64,000 bases of DNA from Prostheceraeus crozeri (taxonomy: Eukaryota; Platyhelminthes; Polycladida; Euryleptidae). A model generated the notes under the pieces. It was given only the letters and a program-made list of their open reading frames with translations. It was not told where the DNA came from and ran no database searches. The position numbers were made by a program, and so were the translations under genes. The stretch lies in the NCBI GenBank assembly GCA_907163375.1, contig CAJQUW010008631.1, positions 130,540 through 194,539 on the forward strand, written 5' to 3'. Shown here one piece after another: positions 25,441 to 36,319 of the stretch (position 1 is its first letter; each line of letters opens with the position of its first letter).

Positions 25441-25905
25441 TTCTACTATTTGTAAATTAAAGATATAGTTTCACCAGTTTACAAGTTAAAAATAAAGTTT
25501 CAATAGTGTGTACGTTAGAAATAAAGTTTTAGCTGTTTGTATATCAAAAACAAAGTTTCAAGAGTTTACAAGTTAAAAAATAAAGTTTCAATGGTGTATA
25601 CGTTAGAAATAAAGTTTTAGCTGTTTGTATATCAAAATAAAGTTTCAAGAGTTTACAAGTTAGAAATAATGTTTCAATAGTGTATGCGTTAGAAATAAAG
25701 TTTTAGCTGTTTGTATATCAAAATAAAGTTTCAAGAGTTTACAAGTTAGAAATAAAGATTCAATAGTGTGTATGTTAGAAATAAAGGTATAACTGTTTGT
25801 AAAAATAAGATCGCAAGATTTACTAGTTTACAAGTTAGACTAAGTGTAAATTAAAATAAAATTATAACTGTTCACGAGTTAAAGCGTTGATGCAACGATG
25901 AACAA
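25440..25905 (+). repeat. AATAAAGTTT repeat array, outer left
   Basis: Tandem ~30-35 bp units such as GTTAGAAATAAAGTTTTAGC alternating with TTACAAGTTAAAAATAAAGT. The mirror is 35600-35935. Nearly every unit carries AATAAA. Confidence 0.85.
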
Positions 25906-26097
25906 TTAATAAGCTGAAAAGTTTTAGATTCACTTTAACATTACCATATGTTTACAGATAGAAATGTATCACAGCAAAGCTACTTCATGAGTTAGTTTGC
26001 CAGGAGTGTATCATCTCAAACTTTTACTCCGTCGTTGAAATTTCATGACGACTTTTTGCTAGACGAAAGTTAACACCAGAGGAGCGTAGGGGTGGGT

Positions 26098-26106
26098 GGC
26101 ATAAAA
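26098..26106 (+). promoter_or_regulatory. TATA-like box of gene E
   Basis: GGCATAAAATACG, about 80 bases before the chosen ATG. Weaker than the other TATA boxes. Mirror at about 35388-35396. Confidence 0.45.
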
Positions 26107-26183
26107 TACGCCTACAGCACTGAGAGAGTTGGAGTGCATGAGCTATGTACATTCTTTTGACGACGAGAGGAGCGATTTAGCCG

Positions 26184-26576
26184 ATGGCGCAGGTAGTTTC
26201 CCAGAGCATGGAGGACATTGTTTAGGTGACTCTAAGGACGTATGTCGAGCTGCCTTCAGTGATAGGCTTCCAACTCATGATGAATGATGATATGCTTACG
26301 ACCTACATTCAACCATTGGTGTATGCCCACACCCTCCCCCACAACGAGCTTGTCTGCCACATTGTATTCATGAGTGTGGTTCAAAGTAGGAAATTGATTG
26401 ATGAGACTTTGCTGAAATATCCAAGGCGCGTATTCAAGCATGGTCGCCTACTGTTGGAGTATTATTATCAATGGCGCGACGACACACATTTGCCCACCCG
26501 TGTTTTACCACACCTATCAACGGAAGAATACAATAGAGCTTTAGTCGAGACGGTGAAAGGAGACGATGAGCGCTAG
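26184..26576 (+). CDS. Gene E: unknown ~119-residue protein, left copy
   Basis: ATG at 26184 (CCGATGGCG context) continues in one frame to 26576 except for one TAG at 26223. GT at 26193 and AG at 26224-26225 would remove exactly 33 bases, including the TAG, and leave the frame intact (MAQ joined to 'VTLRTYVELPSVIG'). Otherwise the TAG would need readthrough. The protein is mostly helical-looking, with 'HNELVCHIVFMSVVQS' and 'VFKHGRLLLEYYYQWRDD', and an acidic end. No known motif found. It lies 197 bp before gene F in the same direction. The mirror copy is identical in these features. Confidence 0.55.
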
Positions 26577-26665
26577 CGGGTGAATGAAGCATCGGTGAGA
26601 GTGGGAATCAACTTGATGCTATTCTCCAATGAGGATCATCATCCAATGAGAATCAAGCATTTCTT

Positions 26666-26673
26666 TATAAATA
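26666..26673 (+). promoter_or_regulatory. TATA box of gene F
   Basis: TATAAATA in TTCTTTATAAATAGCGAGCC, about 100 bases before the ATG. Mirror at 34821-34828. Confidence 0.7.
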
Positions 26674-26773
26674 GCGAGCCTTCCACAGTGAGAATCATTC
26701 CATCGTTGAATCACACGAGTGACGGACGCACATTTTCTCTCTCTCTAGTTCCCTGTTCTATTATCCAACTAAA

Positions 26774-27548
26774 ATGGTAAGTCGCTACTTCCCTCCCTCT
26801 CCTCCCTTGAACGTAAACTTAATACAATCTTTTTTATTTTCAGGCATCTACTCCATCTGCTGCACTAGTAGGACAAAATGGCGGTCAAACGTTACAAGGT
26901 TCGCTACGGTCAGATCATCTACAGCTGAGACCAGTGGAAGAAACAACAAAGGTACATAATCCTACACCGCTACAGCGTAAATTTAAACAAGCCTTGCGTT
27001 ATGATGATCATAGCGTAGTACTCCAAACGGGAATGCTCCCTTCCACGGATGTCAAGATAATGCACAATCAGTATGGGGACTACATACTGATCCCCGTGAG
27101 TCCGTACATTCGCCACCAACTTGATATTATTGAGGAGTACGTGACATTAAATATGGACATTCCTACTCCTCTTGCTCAAGAGTGGAAGGCGAGAGATGAC
27201 AAGGATACTCCCTATAGAAAGATTTGGGATGGTAATCAAATTTGCCTACCATTATCACATTGGTGTACTTACTATAAGAAGGATGGAGATCATTCAATAC
27301 CCATCAGATGTGATGAGCTCGGAGAAGGTACTTGGGATATCCTTTTCAAAGTGAATGGGCTATATTATGGTCGACACAAGGATAATAAAATAGCCTCTCT
27401 CTCCATGCATATGGAATCCATCCTATATATTCCGAAACCACCCAACGTGGACGACATAATTGATCAAATCCTTAACGGGGATGGTACGAAGCGCAAGTCG
27501 GGCAAGAATGCTACTTCCAAACGCAAGTCAAGGAAAGAGAATTGCTAA
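26774..27548 (+). CDS. Gene F: 235-residue basic-tailed protein, left copy
   Basis: Exon 1 codes only the initiator Met (AAAATG|GTAAGT). Intron 26777-26843 (67 bp) ends TTTTATTTTCAG. Exon 2 begins 'ASTPSAALVGQNGG' and is open to 27548. The middle region ('GDYILIPVSPYIRHQL', 'GTWDILFKVNGLYYGR') alternates beta-like and aromatic positions, which would fit an OB-fold or other nucleic-acid-binding domain, but I cannot confirm that. The tail 'KRKSGKNATSKRKSRK' looks like a nuclear localisation signal. With an exonuclease gene downstream, a DNA-handling role is plausible inference only. Confidence 0.65.
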
Positions 27549-27582
27549 TCCTTTCCTAACTCTACCCTATGACAATTCGCTT

Positions 27583-27708
27583 ATGTGCTTTGAGTGTCGT
27601 GGACGTGGTCTTATTAGATACATTTTACTTCTTCGTTGCCATCATATCATTTGTGTATTTTGTCGTGAAAAGCATCGATGTAATTCTTCATTTTGTAATA
27701 TGTTATAG
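27583..27708 (+). CDS. Gene G: RING-like mini-protein, left copy
   Basis: 41 residues from the ATG at 27583. Metal-ligand pattern: 'CFEC', then 'RCHHIICVFC', then two later Cys ('CNSSFC'), i.e. CxxC...CxH-xxC-xxC...C-x4-C. This resembles a short C3HC4 RING or related zinc-binding fold. RING proteins usually act as ubiquitin ligases, but at this length the domain stands alone and activity is unproven. It starts 35 bp after gene F stops. It could also be an upstream exon of gene H. Confidence 0.5.
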   Translation: MCFECRGRGLIRYILLLRCHHIICVFCREKHRCNSSFCNML

Positions 27709-27742
27709 AACGTTTCCTTAGATGTGTAAATTTCCGTTTTAG

Positions 27743-28366
27743 GCTTCTATCATCATTTTTATGGATTGTGAGGGTGAACCTGTACAGGAGCTCAGTGCTA
27801 TTGCTATGAACAATTGGACATATCAGATTGTTAGTGTCTATCATCAACATGCCAACTGCGATCCCAATGTTGATCAATGGGCGAGAAAACACATTCATGG
27901 ACTTAATCTGAAATATTTGCAAGACTATGGCTTTTCTTGTGAAAGTGCTCTTCTTATTGACTTTAAACGATGGTTAGCTGCTTTCAATGTTATACGCATC
28001 TTTTGTAATAATCCTGGTAAGGAGAGGAAAGTATTTCCCAATCTAGTCACTGATGATATTTTGCTCCCGCCTTGGGATAGTAGAGTGAATCAACACTATC
28101 ATGAAGTCACGAAACGTTTTAAGGATTTGTGTGTTCCTATTTTGTCAGTTCGTTGTAGTAGCTACGTTCATAACCAATGCTTCTTTCCTCCTTACCTCAA
28201 CACTGCCAAAGTCCTATATGGTTATCATTGCTCGCTATATGACAGTTACCAGCTGTATCTATTTTATCTGTTTCAAACCATTGATTTTGTAATGCATGCT
28301 TGTTACAGTTATTCAATAAATGTTATTATGCGAAGAGTTGTTGTTATCATGCAACGGATGTGTTAG
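27743..28366 (+). CDS. Gene H: DnaQ-like (DEDDh) exonuclease, left copy
   Basis: First ATG is 27761, but an acceptor (CCGTTTTAG) just upstream opens the frame at 27743 and adds 'ASIIIF', the hydrophobic strand expected before the first catalytic motif. So an upstream exon is likely. Motif I is 'MDCEGEP' (D-x-E). Motif III is 'GYHCSLYDSYQ', giving H-x4-D as in DEDDh enzymes. The motif II Asp is not clear. 'KHIHGLNLKYLQDYG' follows motif I at the usual distance. Known family members are 3'-5' exonucleases or RNases. The left copy has one extra T near 28285 and reads 25 residues longer than the right copy. AATAAA lies at 28317. Confidence 0.65.
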   Translation, partial: ASIIIFMDCEGEPVQELSAIAMNNWTYQIVSVYHQHANCDPNVDQWARKHIHGLNLKYLQDYGFSCESALLIDFKRWLAAFNVIRIFCNNPGKERKVFPNLVTDDILLPPWDSRVNQHYHEVTKRFKDLCVPILSVRCSSYVHNQCFFPPYLNTAKVLYGYHCSLYDSYQLYLFYLFQTIDFVMHACYSYSINVIMRRVVVIMQRMC

Positions 28367-28435
28367 ATGAAGGGTGATCATATCTTTTCAAATGACTGTG
28401 AAACATTGATTTCCATGATGAAGATTTAAACAGTT

Positions 28436-30925
28436 AGATTTGATGACGAATAAGATTTACTAGTTTGCAAGTTAGACTAAGCGTTCTATTATTTGTAAAT
28501 AAAAGATATAGTTTCAACAGTTTACAGATTAAAAATAAAGTTTCAATAGTGTATGTGTTAGAAATAAAGTTTCAATAGTGTGTATGTTAAAAATAAAGTT
28601 TTATCTGTTTGTATGTTAGAATTAAGACAAAGTTTCAACCGTTTACAAGTTAAAAATAAAGTTTCAATAGTTAACACGTTAAAAATAAAGTTTCAATAGT
28701 GTGTATGTTAAGAATAAAGTTCTATCTGTTTAGATGTTAGAAATAAAAATGAAGGTTCACCAGTTTACAAGTTAAGAATAAAGTTTTATCTGCTTGCATG
28801 TCAGAAATGAAATAAAGTTTCACCAGTTTAAAAGTTAAGAATAAAGTTTCAATAGTGTGTATGTTAAGAATAAAGTTCTATCTGTTTATATGTTAGAAAT
28901 AAAATGAAGTTTCGCCAGTTTACAAGTTAAGAATAAAGTTTTATCTGTTTGTATGTTAGAAATAAAAATGAAGGTTCACCAGTTTGCAAGTTAAGAATAA
29001 AGTTTTATCTGCTTGCATGTCAGAAATGAAATAAAGTTTCACCAGTTTAAAAGTTAAGAATAAAGTTTCAATAGTGTGTATGTTAAGAATAAAGTTCTAT
29101 CTGTTTATATGTTAGAAATAAAATGAAGTTTCGCCAGTTTACAAGTTAAGAATAAAGTTTTATCTGCTTGCATGTCAGAAATGAAATAAAGTTTCACCAG
29201 TTTAAAAGTTAAGAATAAAGTTTCAATAGTGTGTATGTTAAGAATAAAGTTCTATCTGTTTATATGTTAGAAATAAAATGAAGTTTCGCCAGTTTACAAG
29301 TTAAGAATAAAGTTTTATCTGTTTAGATGTTAGAAATAAAAATGAAGGTTCACCAGTTTACAAGTTAAGAATAAAGTTTTATCTGCTTGCATGTCAGAAA
29401 TGAAATAAAGTTTCACCAGTTTAAAAGTTAAGAATAAAGTTTCAATAGTGTGTATGTTAAGAATAAAGTTCTATCTGTTTATATGTTAGAAATAAAATGA
29501 AGTTTCGCCAGTTTACAAGTTAAGAATAAAGTTTTATCTGTTTGTATGTTAGAAATAAAACAAAGTTTCAACCGTTAACAAGTTAAAAATAAAGTTTCAG
29601 ATTAAAATAAAGTTTCAATAGTGTGTATGATGGAAATAATGTTTAAAGCGCTTTGTGCGTTAGAAATAAAGTTTCAGCCGTTTACAAGTTAAAAATAAAG
29701 TTTCAATAGTGTGTATGTTAAGAATAAAGTTCTATCTGTTTATATGTTAGAAATAAAATGAAGGTTCACCAGTTTACAAGTTAAGAATAAATTTTATCTG
29801 CTTGTATGTTAGAAATAAAATAAAGTTTCACCGATTTACAAGTTAAAAAATAAAGTTTCAATAGTTAACACGTTAAAAATAAAGTTTCAATAGTGTGTAT
29901 GTTAAGAATAAAGTTCTATCTGTATGTTAGAAATAAAATGAAGGTTCATCAGTTTCCAAGTTAAAAATAAAGTTTTATCTGTTTGTATGTTAGAAATAAA
30001 ACATAGTTTCAACCGTTAACAAGTTAAAAATAAAGTTTCAATAGTTTGCGAGTTAAAACTAATGTTTCAATAGTGCGTATGTTAAGAATAAAGTTTTATC
30101 TGTTTGTATGTTAGAAATAAAATGAAGCTTCGCCAGTTTACAAGTTAAGAATAAAGTTTTATCAGCTTGTATGTTAGAAATAAAATGAAGTTTCACCAGT
30201 TTACAAATTAAAAATAAAGTTTCAATAGTGTGTACGTTAGAAATAAAGTTTCAACCGTTTACAAGTTAAAATAAAGTTTCAACAGTGTCTACGTTAGAAA
30301 TAAAGTTTTATCTGTTTGTAAAGTTTGATCGTAGGATTTACTAGTTTGCAAGTTAGAATCAGCATTCTACTAGTTGTAAATGAAAATATCGTTTCGACAG
30401 TTTACAGATTAAAATAAAGTTTCAATAGTGTGTATGATGGAAATAAAGTTTAAGCGCTTTGTGCGTTAGAAATAAAGTTTCAGCCGTTTACAAGTTAAAA
30501 ATAAAATTTCAACAGTGTGTACGTTAGAAATAAAGTTTCAACAGTTTACAAGTTGAAAAATAAAGTTTCAACAGTGTGTACGTTAGAAATAAATGAAAGT
30601 AAGAACTTCATCGTATGAGTATTCAAAGCATGTTTTGTAAATCAAATGTGTATAGTCCTGACATGATAGAATCGCGTTAGAAATAAAGTTTCAGCCGTTT
30701 ACAAGTTAAAGATAAAGTTTCAACAGTGTGTACGTTAGAAATAAAGTTTTAGCTGTTTATATGTTAGAAACAAAATAAAGTTTCAACAGTTTACAAGTTG
30801 AAAAATAAAGTTTCAACAGTGTGTACGTTAGAAATAAATGAAAGTAAGAACTTCATCATATGAAAATTCAAAGCATGTTTTGTAAATCAAATGTGTGTAG
30901 TCCTGACATGATAGAATCAAATGAA
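28436..30925 (+). repeat. AATAAA repeat array, left of centre
   Basis: About 2.5 kb of ~33 bp units, e.g. GTTAGAAATAAAGTTTCAAC and GTTAAGAATAAAGTTTTATC, organised in higher-order blocks of ~190 bp (repeated around 28780-29540). Most units contain AATAAA on the sense strand of gene H, so they could act as many polyadenylation signals. Units near the hinge add 'AAGTAAGAACTTCATC' and 'GTCCTGACATGATAGAATC'. Confidence 0.9.
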
Positions 30926-30947
30926 CTTGACAAACGCATTTGTCAAG
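30926..30947. repeat. Palindrome hinge, 9 bp stem and 4-base loop
   Basis: CTTGACAAA CGCA TTTGTCAAG. Just outside, four extra bases on the left (ATGAA against C) are the only local asymmetry. A hairpin with a tetraloop-size spacer is what replication or repair fold-back would leave. Confidence 0.85.
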
Positions 30948-33050
30948 CTTGATTCTATCATGTCAGGACTACACACATTTGATTTACAAAACATGCTTTG
31001 AATTTTCATATGATGAAGTTCTTACTTTCATTTATTTCTAACGTACACACTGTTGAAACTTTATTTTTCAACTTGTAAACTGTTGAAACTTTATTTTGTT
31101 TCTAACATATAAACAGCTAAAACTTTATTTCTAACGTACACACTGTTGAAACTTTATCTTTAACTTGTAAACGGCTGAAACTTTATTTCTAACGCGATTC
31201 TATCATGTCAGGACTATACACATTTGATTTACAAAACATGCTTTGAATACTCATACGATGAAGTTCTTACTTTCATTTATTTCTAACGTACACACTGTTG
31301 AAACTTTATTTTTCAACTTGTAAACTGTTGAAACTTTATTTCTAACGTACACACTGTTGAAACTTTATTTTTAACTTGTAAACGGCTGAAACTTTATTTC
31401 TAACGCACAAAGCGCTTAAACTTTATTTCCATCATACACACTATTGAAACTTTATTTTAATCTGTAAACTGTTGAAACGATATTTTCATTTACAACTAGT
31501 AGAATGCTGATTCTAACTTGCAAACTAGTAAATCCTACGATCAAACTTTACAAACAGATAAAACTTTATTTCTAACGTAGATACTGTTGAAACTTTATTT
31601 TAACTTGTAAACGGTTGAAACTTTATTTCTAACGTACACACTATTGAAACTTTATTTTTAATTTGTAAACTGGTGAAACTTCATTTTATTTCTAACATAC
31701 AAGCTGATAAAACTTTATTCTTAACTTGTAAACTGGCGAAGCTTCATTTTATTTCTAACATACAAACAGATAAAACTTTATTCTTAACATACGCACTATT
31801 GAAACATTAGTTTTAACTCGCAAACTATTGAAACTTTATTTTTAACTTGTTAACGGTTGAAACTATGTTTTATTTCTAACATACAAACAGATAAAACTTT
31901 ATTTTTAACTTGGAAACTGATGAACCTTCATTTTATTTCTAACATACAGATAGAACTTTATTCTTAACATACACACTATTGAAACTTTATTTTTAACGTG
32001 TTAACTATTGAAACTTTATTTTTTAACTTGTAAATCGGTGAAACTTTATTTTATTTCTAACATACAAGCAGATAAAATTTATTCTTAACTTGTAAACTGG
32101 TGAACCTTCATTTTATTTCTAACATATAAACAGATAGAACTTTATTCTTAACATACACACTATTGAAACTTTATTTTTAACTTGTAAACGGCTGAAACTT
32201 TATTTCTAACGCACAAAGCGCTTAAACATTATTTCCATCATACACACTATTGAAACTTTATTTTAATCTGAAACTTTATTTTTAACTTGTTAACGGTTGA
32301 AACTTTGTTTTATTTCTAACATACAAACAGATAAAACTTTATTCTTAACTTGTAAACTGGCGAAACTTCATTTTATTTCTAACATATAAACAGATAGAAC
32401 TTTATTCTTAACATACACACTATTGAAACTTTATTCTTAACTTTTAAACTGGTGAAACTTTATTTCATTTCTGACATGCAAGCAGATAAAACTTTATTCT
32501 TAACTTGTAAACTGGTGAACCTTCATTTTTATTTCTAACATCTAAACAGATAAAACTTTATTCTTAACTTGTAAACTGGCGAAACTTCATTTTATTTCTA
32601 ACATATAAACAGATAGAACTTTATTCTTAGCATACACACTATTGAAACTTTATTCTTAACTTTTAAAATGGTGAAACTTTATTTCATTTCTGACATGCAA
32701 GCAGATAAAACTTTATTCTTAACTTGTAAACTGGTGAACCTTCATTTTTATTTCTAACATCTAAACAGATAGAACTTTATTCTTAACATACACACTATTG
32801 AAACTTTATTTTTAACGTGTTAACTATTGAAACTTTATTCTTAACTTGTAAACTGGCGAAACTTCATTTTATTTCTAACATACAAACAGATAAAACTTTA
32901 TTCTTAACATACACACTATTGAAACTTTATTTCTAACACATACACTATTGAAACTTTATTTTTAATCTGTAAACTGTTGAAACTATATCTTTTATTTACA
33001 AATAATAGAACGCTTAGTCTAACTTGCAAACTAGTAAATCTTATTCGTCA
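30948..33050 (-). repeat. AATAAA repeat array, right of centre
   Basis: Reverse-complement counterpart of the left array, shorter by ~375 bp because some higher-order blocks are missing. Its AATAAA signals face gene H on the minus strand. Confidence 0.9.
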
Positions 33051-33202
33051 TCAAATCTAACTGTTTAAATCTTCATCATGGAAATCAATGTTTCACAGTC
33101 ATTTGAAAAAGATATGATCACCCTTCATCTAACCCATCCGTTGCATGATAACAACAACTCTTCGCATAATAACATTTATTGAATAACTGTAACAAGCATG
33201 CA

Positions 33203-33751
33203 TTACAAATCAATGGTTTGAAACAGATAAAATAGATACAGCTGGTAACTGTCATATAGCGAGCAATGATAACCATATAGGACTTTGGCAGTGTTGAGGT
33301 AAGGAGGAAAGAAGCATTGGTTATGAACGTAGCTACTACAACGAACTGACAAAATAGGAACACACAAATCCTTAAAACGTTTCGTGACTTCATGATAGTG
33401 TTGATTCACTCTACTATCCCAAGGCGGGAGCAAAATATCATCAATGACTAGATTGGGAAATACTTTCCTCTCCTTACCAGGATTATTACAAAAGATGCGT
33501 ATAACATTGAAAGCAGCTAACCATCGTTTAAAGTCAATAAGAAGAGCACTTTCACAAGAAAAGCCATAGTCTTGCAAATATTTCAGATTAAGTCCATGAA
33601 TGTGTTTTCTCGCCCATTGATCAACATTGGGATCGCAGTTGGCATGTTGATGATAGACACTAACAATCTGATATGTCCAATTGTTCATAGCAATAGCACT
33701 GAGCTCCTGTACAGGTTCACCCTCACAATCCATAAAAATGATGATAGAAGC
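33203..33751 (-). CDS. Gene H: DnaQ-like exonuclease, right copy
   Basis: Mirror of the left gene H with two notable differences: a single substitution (Ile in place of Thr in 'NLVxDD'), and one fewer T near the end, giving 176 residues from the ATG and a stop right after 'FQTIDL'. Both catalytic motifs (D-x-E, H-x4-D) are intact. The splice acceptor before the ATG is conserved (33752-33753). Which length is original is not decidable here. Confidence 0.65.
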   Translation of the reverse strand, partial: ASIIIFMDCEGEPVQELSAIAMNNWTYQIVSVYHQHANCDPNVDQWARKHIHGLNLKYLQDYGFSCESALLIDFKRWLAAFNVIRIFCNNPGKERKVFPNLVIDDILLPPWDSRVNQHYHEVTKRFKDLCVPILSVRCSSYVHNQCFFPPYLNTAKVLYGYHCSLYDSYQLYLFYLFQTIDL

Positions 33752-33785
33752 CTAAAACGGAAATTTACACATCTAAGGAAACGTT

Positions 33786-33911
33786 CTATAACATATTACA
33801 AAATGAAGAATTACATCGATGCTTTTCACGACAAAATACACAAATGATATGATGGCAACGAAGAAGTAAAATGTATCTAATAAGACCACGTCCACGACAC
33901 TCAAAGCACAT
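33786..33911 (-). CDS. Gene G: RING-like mini-protein, right copy
   Basis: Identical in translation to the left copy, 41 residues, with the same CxxC, CHH, CxxC pattern. It follows gene F on the minus strand at the same spacing. Confidence 0.5.
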   Translation of the reverse strand: MCFECRGRGLIRYILLLRCHHIICVFCREKHRCNSSFCNML

Positions 33912-33945
33912 AAGCGAATTGTCATAGGGTAGAGTTAGGAAAGGA

Positions 33946-34720
33946 TTAGCAATTCTCTTTCCTTGACTTGCGTTTGGAAGTAGCATTCTTGCCCGACTTG
34001 CGCTTCGTACCATCCCCGTTAAGGATTTGATCAATTATGTCGTCCACGTTGGGTGGTTTCGGAATATATAGGATGGATTCCATATGCATGGAGAGAGAGG
34101 CTATTTTATTATCCTTGTGTCGACCATAATATAGCCCATTCACTTTGAAAAGGATATCCCAAGTACCTTCTCCGAGCTCATCACATCTGATGGGTATTGA
34201 ATGATCTCCATCCTTCTTATAGTAAGTACACCAATGTGATAATGGTAGGCAAATTTGATTACCATCCCAAATCTTTCTATAGGGAGTATCCTTGTCATCT
34301 CTCGCCTTCCACTCTTGAGCAAGAGGAGTAGGAATGTCCATATTTAATGTCACGTACTCCTCAATAATATCAAGTTGGTGGCGAATGTACGGACTCACGG
34401 GGATCAGTATGTAGTCCCCATACTGATTGTGCATTATCTTGACATCCGTGGAAGGGAGCATTCCCGTTTGGAGTACTACGCTATGATCATCATAACGCAA
34501 GGCTTGTTTAAATTTACGCTGTAGCGGTGTAGGATTATGTACCTTTGTTGTTTCTTCCACTGGTCTCAGCTGTAGATGATCTGACCGTAGCGAACCTTGT
34601 AACGTTTGACCGCCATTTTGTCCTACTAGTGCAGCAGATGGAGTAGATGCCTGAAAATAAAAAAGATTGTATTAAGTTTACGTTCAAGGGAGGAGAGGGA
34701 GGGAAGTAGCGACTTACCAT
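33946..34720 (-). CDS. Gene F: basic-tailed protein, right copy
   Basis: Exon 1 is the ATG only (34718-34720), intron 34651-34717, exon 2 33946-34650. The translation matches the left copy throughout, including the C-terminal 'KRKSGKN' basic tail. TATAAATA at 34821-34828 is retained. Confidence 0.65.
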
Positions 34721-34917
34721 TTTAGTTGGATAATAGAACAGGGAACTAGAGAGAGAGAAAATGTGCGTCCGTCACTCGTGTGATTCAACGATGGAATGAT
34801 TCTCACTGTGGAAGGCTCGCTATTTATAAAGAAATGCTTGATTCTCATTGGATGATGATCCTCATTGGAGAATAGCATCAAGTTGATTCCCACTCTCACC
34901 GATGCTTCATTCACCCG

Positions 34918-35310
34918 CTAGCGCTCATCGTCTCCTTTCACCGTCTCGACTAAAGCTCTATTGTATTCTTCCGTTGATAGGTGTGGTAAAACACGGGTGG
35001 GCAAATGTGTGTCGTCGCGCCATTGATAATAATACTCCAACAGTAGGCGACCATGCTTGAATACGCGCCTTGGATATTTCAGCAAAGTCTCATCAATCAA
35101 TTTCCTACTTTGAACCACACTCATGAATACAATGTGGCAGACAAGCTCGTTGTGGGGGAGGGTGTGGGCATACACCAATGGTTGAATGTAGGTCGTAAGC
35201 ATATCATCATTCATCATGAGTTGGAAGCCTATCACTGAAGGCAGCTCGACATACGTCCTTAGAGTCACCTAAACAATGTCCTCCATGCTCTGGGAAACTA
35301 CCTGCGCCAT
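34918..35310 (-). CDS. Gene E: unknown protein, right copy
   Basis: Mirror of the left gene E, with the same in-frame TAG (35269-35271) and the same 33-base GT-AG segment (35269-35301). Retention of both in the two arms agrees with a real intron or readthrough stop, but the arms are too similar for this to count as independent evidence. Confidence 0.55.
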
Positions 35311-35599
35311 CGGCTAAATCGCTCCTCTCGTCGTCAAAAGAATGTACATAGCTCATGCACTCCAACTCTCTCAGTGCTGTAGGCGTATTTTATGCCACCC
35401 ACCCCTACGCTCCTCTGGTGTTAACTTTCGTCTAGCAAAAAGTCGTCATGAAATTTCAACGACGGAGTAAAAGTTTGAGATGATACACTCCTGGCAAACT
35501 AACTCATGAAGTAGCTTTGCTGTGATACATTTCTATCTGTAAACATATGGTAATGTTAAAGTGAATCTAAAACTTTTCAGCTTATTAATTGTTCATCGT

Positions 35600-35935
35600 T
35601 GCATCAACGCTTTAACTCGTGAACAGTTATAATTTTATTTTAATTTACACTTAGTCTAACTTGTAAACTAGTAAATCTTGCGATCTTATTTTTACAAACA
35701 GTTATACCTTTATTTCTAACATACACACTATTGAATCTTTATTTCTAACTTGTAAACTCTTGAAACTTTATTTTGATATACAAACAGCTAAAACTTTATT
35801 TCTAACGCATACACTATTGAAACATTATTTCTAACTTGTAAACTCTTGAAACTTTATTTTGATATACAAACAGCAAAAACTTTATTTCAAACGTATACAC
35901 CATTGAAACATTATTTTTTAACTTGTAACTGTGTA
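35600..35935 (-). repeat. AATAAA repeat array, outer right
   Basis: Reverse complement of 25560-25900. It ends close to the boundary of the palindrome, where symmetry is lost and the C-free tract starts. Confidence 0.85.
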
Positions 35936-36319
35936 AACGTTATTTTGCGATGATTGTGCAATCAGTTAACGTTATTCTTATAGTCACCTTTGAACTTTTT
36001 TCTAATGTGGTACACTCTTGATACTGATTGGTGATTTGATTATACAGCGTATGTCGTTTTTTCTGACGATAAACTTATTGAAATGTTGATATGCTTTATT
36101 GTATTCTTGTATGAAGTTGAGATTGTCTATGGGAGGTGATTGTTTGGCTTTCAGTTTTGTGTTGTTGTGGGTTGATGTACTTGTGTATGAATTGCTGGAT
36201 TCGTTGTGTTGTTTTGTTGCTGAGAATTGTGATTTGTGTGATGTTTTTGATATTGTTTGTTTGTTGTGAGTTTGTTTGGCGGCGGGACGCGGTGATTGAT
36301 TTGTGATTGAAGTTTTTGT

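Larger units (their letters stand above)
25560..35930. repeat. Central palindrome, arms ~5.2 kb
   Basis: Left positions map to right positions by a constant sum of 61494 across genes E-H, and 61869 near the centre. Array length accounts for the difference, the left arm being ~375 bp longer. The hinge is CTTGACAAA-CGCA-TTTGTCAAG (30926-30947). In the coding part I find only a handful of substitutions and single-base indels. Confidence 0.95.

Noticed and set aside
26138-26278. 47-codon frame starting at the first ATG after the gene E TATA-like box
   Set aside because: It overlaps gene E in another frame and ends early. It could be an upstream frame but has no supporting feature.
28436-33050. 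CRISPR-like array
   Set aside because: Units are variable AT-rich tandem repeats without unique spacers, in an intron-bearing eukaryotic context.
25560-35930. Palindrome as a pure assembly artefact
   Set aside because: Array length differs by ~375 bp between arms and there are single-base differences (a T indel and a Thr/Ile change in gene H). A simple read fold-back would be exactly identical. Not fully excluded.
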